64,000 nt of DNA from Serilophus lunatus (Eukaryota; Chordata; Aves; Passeriformes; Eurylaimidae). The notes beneath the pieces were generated by a model that did no database searches, was not told where the DNA came from, and saw nothing but the letters and a program-made list of their open reading frames with translations. Within the stretch, counting starts at the first letter, position 1. Every line of letters starts with the position of its first letter. Positions 61,209-64,000 of the stretch are shown here, one piece after another. Made by a program: the position numbers and the translations under genes. The stretch spans positions 1 to 64,000 of the forward strand of contig VXBA01003288.1 in assembly GCA_013399895.1 (NCBI GenBank), given 5' to 3'.

Positions 61209-62009
61209 AGAACTCCTCTTGTTTTCCACTGTAGGCATTAATCTCAGTTGTTAAGTTCCTCCGTGTCCCTTAAACACCACAATAGTGCTTGAGAAGGCAC
61301 AGCAAGTGCCTGGTTTTTATTTTGTCTTTGTTCCTAGATGTCAAGAGTATAGGGGTTTTACATGAGAACTAAAAACCAAAAATCTAGAATAATATATTAT
61401 TTTTAATCAAGACTGTAATTATTTATGTCAGTTTAGAATCTCTTTGTAATAGAAGCTGGTTTGATGGATTTTCATTTGTGCTCAAGAAGAATGAACCTCT
61501 TTGCTTAACTTTATCAGCAAACTCAAGCTGCTGGCAAGTGCACAGAGCAGGTCTTCTGGGGACTCTAATGTTGTTCCTTTGCACCTGTAATTGTGACTTG
61601 GTTCTAGCTCTGCACACACACAAGACTGTGAAAGAGTACCTTTGTCTCTGGAGTTAGCTACACTTATAGGTCAAGTTCTTTAATCAAAACTGCAGGAGAT
61701 GAAAAAGCAGTAAAGGTTACGGTTTTTTCTTCATTTTGTGTTCTTTCATCTTTAAGTTTGCTTTCCTCCTAGATCAGAGGTTTTATATTCAGTGCTAGGG
61801 AACAAATGGATACATCAACCAGATGAGCTGTTTCTGCCTGGCTCCCATTTCCCTGTATGTGACCTATCTTGTGTTAGAGCTCAGGCTAATCCCACCAGCT
61901 CCCAAGCAGTATCATGAGGAGCAGCCCCAGGTACACGGTGTCCATGTACTGCCTCAAGGGGAAGAAGGCAAGAACAACCCCTCTTCATCAAGGTCCACTC
62001 TGTGTTGCT

Positions 62010-62015
62010 AATAAA
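62010..62015 (+). terminator. CAB39L: Candidate proximal poly(A) signal AATAAA
   Basis: Canonical hexamer about 0.8 kb after the stop codon. No strong GU-rich element stands out immediately downstream, so its use is uncertain. Confidence 0.4.
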
Positions 62016-62841
62016 GTGATCTCGCACCTACGGAAACCAGAAATAATGGAGAATATTGGGTGGTGGCCAGAGCTGCTTGGCTGAATCCTGTCAAGTGCTG
62101 AACACCAGAACCAGTGTGAGAGGAGGGTCCTCAGTGCCTTCCCATCCGAATTCCAGTCCTGGCTGTGCAAGGGAGGGGTTGGGCTGAGTTCAGCAAGGGG
62201 ATGCTGAAAGGCCTCAGCCTGAATCGCTGAGTGGGCTGAGCTTGCAGGTGCTTTCAAAGCTGAGAGCATTTCTTGTATAACAAAATCCAGGGTGGGAGGC
62301 CATTTAGCAGCCCCAGGCACCAAAGGCTTACTTGTAGTCTGATGTTTTTTGTTCTTGCCCATCCTGATGTGAATTCAGGTTCCGTGTTAAAATTGTAGAA
62401 TGGGAAATGGTTTCACTCTTAGTGTTTTAAGTTTAATAAGCTCTGTGGTACAAACAGTGTTTCCCTGGTGTGTTTGAAGAGTTTTTGGGGTCTTTTGTTT
62501 TCTAGCGAGAAAATGTTACTCTGATGCTTTATTAGGAAGTGGAGTTTGAGAGCAGGGATTGGAAATTTCTTGAATTTTTCTGGGCAGCCTAAGTTCTGAG
62601 TTTTCATATTTGTTGTAAGACAGTTCTCTAGCTAAAACTCTAGCTAATGCTTCAGATAAAAGGTGACACTGAATTGTAAAAACAGAACAAGCCCTTTTCT
62701 TTCACTGAACTGTTGTATGTTGGGATGACTGATACTTTAATTTATGTGCTTTAGAAAAGGGAAGAAATGGAACAGATTGTGGACTTGTGTTTTTTTCAGA
62801 TGTCAGATACACGCAACAAATGTACATCTTAGTTGCCTGGA

Positions 62842-62874
62842 ATTAAAAAAAATATATATTTACAAGCTATTAAA
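62842..62874 (+). terminator. CAB39L: Candidate distal poly(A) signals, paired ATTAAA
   Basis: Two ATTAAA hexamers lie 27 bases apart in an AT-rich stretch. A T/G-rich segment containing 'ctgtggattttctttcg' follows within 40-60 bases, as expected for a cleavage site. Confidence 0.5.
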
Positions 62875-62895
62875 GGCATGATTACTGATCACCCT

Positions 62896-64000
62896 TTCCT
62901 TCCATCCCTGTGGATTTTCTTTCGTCATTCCTTTCTGGGTAGCCAGACACCACACAGTGCTAAATTCCTTCCCTCCTTTGCCAACTTGTTTCAGCAGATG
63001 GAGAGAGATGAGCACTGCCTTCAGAGCTTAACATGCCCTGAAGCATCACCCCTGCAGCTCTGGCTGGCAGGGGGCTCGCAACCCCAGCCCACCTTAGCGT
63101 GACCACAGGCTGCACATCCAGCCCCATGGGTGGTGCTCACTGTTGGGAGTCGCTTGCAGGTTGACAAGGGACTATCTCCAGCGTCACAGTCCTCGGAGTC
63201 AGTCATTTAAGTCTGATCCTATGAGATTTGGAGCCTGAATCCAAAGGATGCATGGCTGTGCTCTGAGCTCCTGGCATGAGGCTGGTCTCCAGGGCTGGAT
63301 TAACACAAAGACACATGTCCATTGCCTCAGCCCTTGGAGTCACATGAGAACATGGGCCTTCCAGCTGGTGCTTGGAAAAAACGTCTAATGGAGTGTTGCT
63401 GGGAAATGCCTGCCCCTGACAAAGTGAGTGTGACCCATGCAGAGGTGCCCAGAGAGTCTGAGGGGGTCAGCGCTGTGAGCTGCTCTTGTCTGTGTGGTCT
63501 GGACATGGAGGAGCACTTGAAAACATCCAAACCTGGCTGTAAATATGAGGAGTGATGTTACACCCCGGTGTTTCCGTAGGCAGAGATGTGTCAGGCCAAC
63601 AGGGAACGGGACAATGGGCTCTGTCCCTGCAAAGGAAGCCTTTTCCAGGGAAAGCAGTCATCAGACCACAAGAAAAAGTGAGAACAAGAAGTGAGTGAAA
63701 ATGGTGACAAAGGAGTCTGTCTGGAGTCTGTGTGTGTGTTTGCCTGCGAGGGAAAGGGGAGAAAAAAGGAGCGATCTTAACAACAAAATGACACTTGCCA
63801 GGCCCCTTGCAGCTTATCTTGCAAGAAGCCAGTCCTGAAGTAGATGTTGTCAACACATCTCTAAGTAACTGAGTCTTCCCCAAGCTCAACTTGCTTAGGT
63901 CTTTGAAAGAATAAAAAGCAAAAGACATGGTGAAGATGAAATTAAGCACCATAATAATATTTCAGAGCAGGTGGGGACACTTCCCAAATAAAATGAAAAT
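62896..64000. other. Sequence beyond the probable CAB39L 3' end
   Basis: This segment is somewhat more G/C-rich than the introns, with no recognised exon on either strand. In human the next gene, CDADC1, converges on the CAB39L 3' end, but nothing resembling its protein appears here. AATAAA at 63910 and 63987 on the + strand could serve extended CAB39L transcripts, in which case the TGTAAATA Pumilio-type motif at 63538-63545 would lie in the UTR. Confidence 0.5.

Larger units (their letters stand above)
61209..62895 (+). other. CAB39L: Probable 3' UTR of CAB39L
   Basis: Non-coding sequence follows the stop codon with several possible poly(A) signals: AATAAA at 62010-62015, ATTAAA at 62842-62847 and ATTAAA at 62869-62874. 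The last two lie close together before a T/G-containing stretch and are the best distal candidates. The 62010 signal could give a short UTR of about 0.8 kb. Further AATAAA sites at 63910 and 63987 mean a longer UTR cannot be excluded. The 3' end given here is approximate. Confidence 0.5.

Noticed and set aside
61988..62362. 124-codon minus-strand frame in the 3' UTR
   Set aside because: No recognisable domain. It lies inside the probable CAB39L 3' UTR in moderately GC-rich sequence.
63467..63952. 161-codon minus-strand frame past CAB39L, in the position of the convergent gene CDADC1
   Set aside because: Its translation does not resemble CDADC1 (no cytidine-deaminase zinc motif) or any family I know. 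No splice-site logic supports it.

Overview
This is a vertebrate, almost certainly avian, nuclear genomic window that holds one identifiable protein gene, CAB39L (calcium-binding protein 39-like, MO25-beta). The gene runs left to right on the + strand. The bird assignment rests on two CR1 retroposon 3' ends, a solo LTR of a type common in birds, ancient MIR-like SINEs, compact introns and the CAB39L protein. I cannot name the species from the sequence.

Layout. Positions 1-240 form a CpG-rich, TATA-less promoter-like segment with a CCAAT box, GC boxes and YY1-type motifs. In human, CAB39L and SETDB2 are head-to-head neighbours, so this is plausibly the same bidirectional promoter, but no SETDB2 coding sequence is visible. 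From 241 to about 16.9 kb the sequence is AT-richer and non-coding. A second CpG-rich block at 16.93-18.18 kb has E-boxes, a CRE-like half-site and a strong splice donor at 17622. It looks like an internal alternative promoter and first exon. The eight coding exons lie at 26239-26340, 37931-38095, 42392-42510, 47850-48018, 51469-51528, 52935-53000, 53648-53791 and 61029-61208. They join without a frame break into a 334-residue protein. All intron ends are GT-AG. The 3' UTR starts at 61209 and probably ends near one of two ATTAAA signals at 62842 and 62869, or further downstream.

Between the exons I can support a solo ERVL-like LTR (36.9-37.4 kb), CR1 fragments (18.7, 19.2 and 22.6 kb), two MIR-like SINE remnants (11.1 and 21.1 kb), a long pure tetranucleotide repeat (40.8 kb), a 10-bp/14-bp pyrimidine tandem repeat containing an N (47.0-47.2 kb), and smaller simple repeats. 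Two pyrimidine repeats end in CAG and look like decoy 3' splice sites. Two diverged copies of an unrecognised ~140-bp element lie about 130-135 bp upstream of exons 6 and 7.

Role. MO25 proteins are helical-repeat scaffolds that bind the pseudokinase STRAD and stabilise the LKB1-STRAD-MO25 kinase complex, and they also activate some STE20-family kinases. I found no operon, CRISPR array, mobile-element coding region or undescribed multi-gene system. The points that merit follow-up are regulatory: two candidate promoters, decoy splice acceptors and paired intronic elements.
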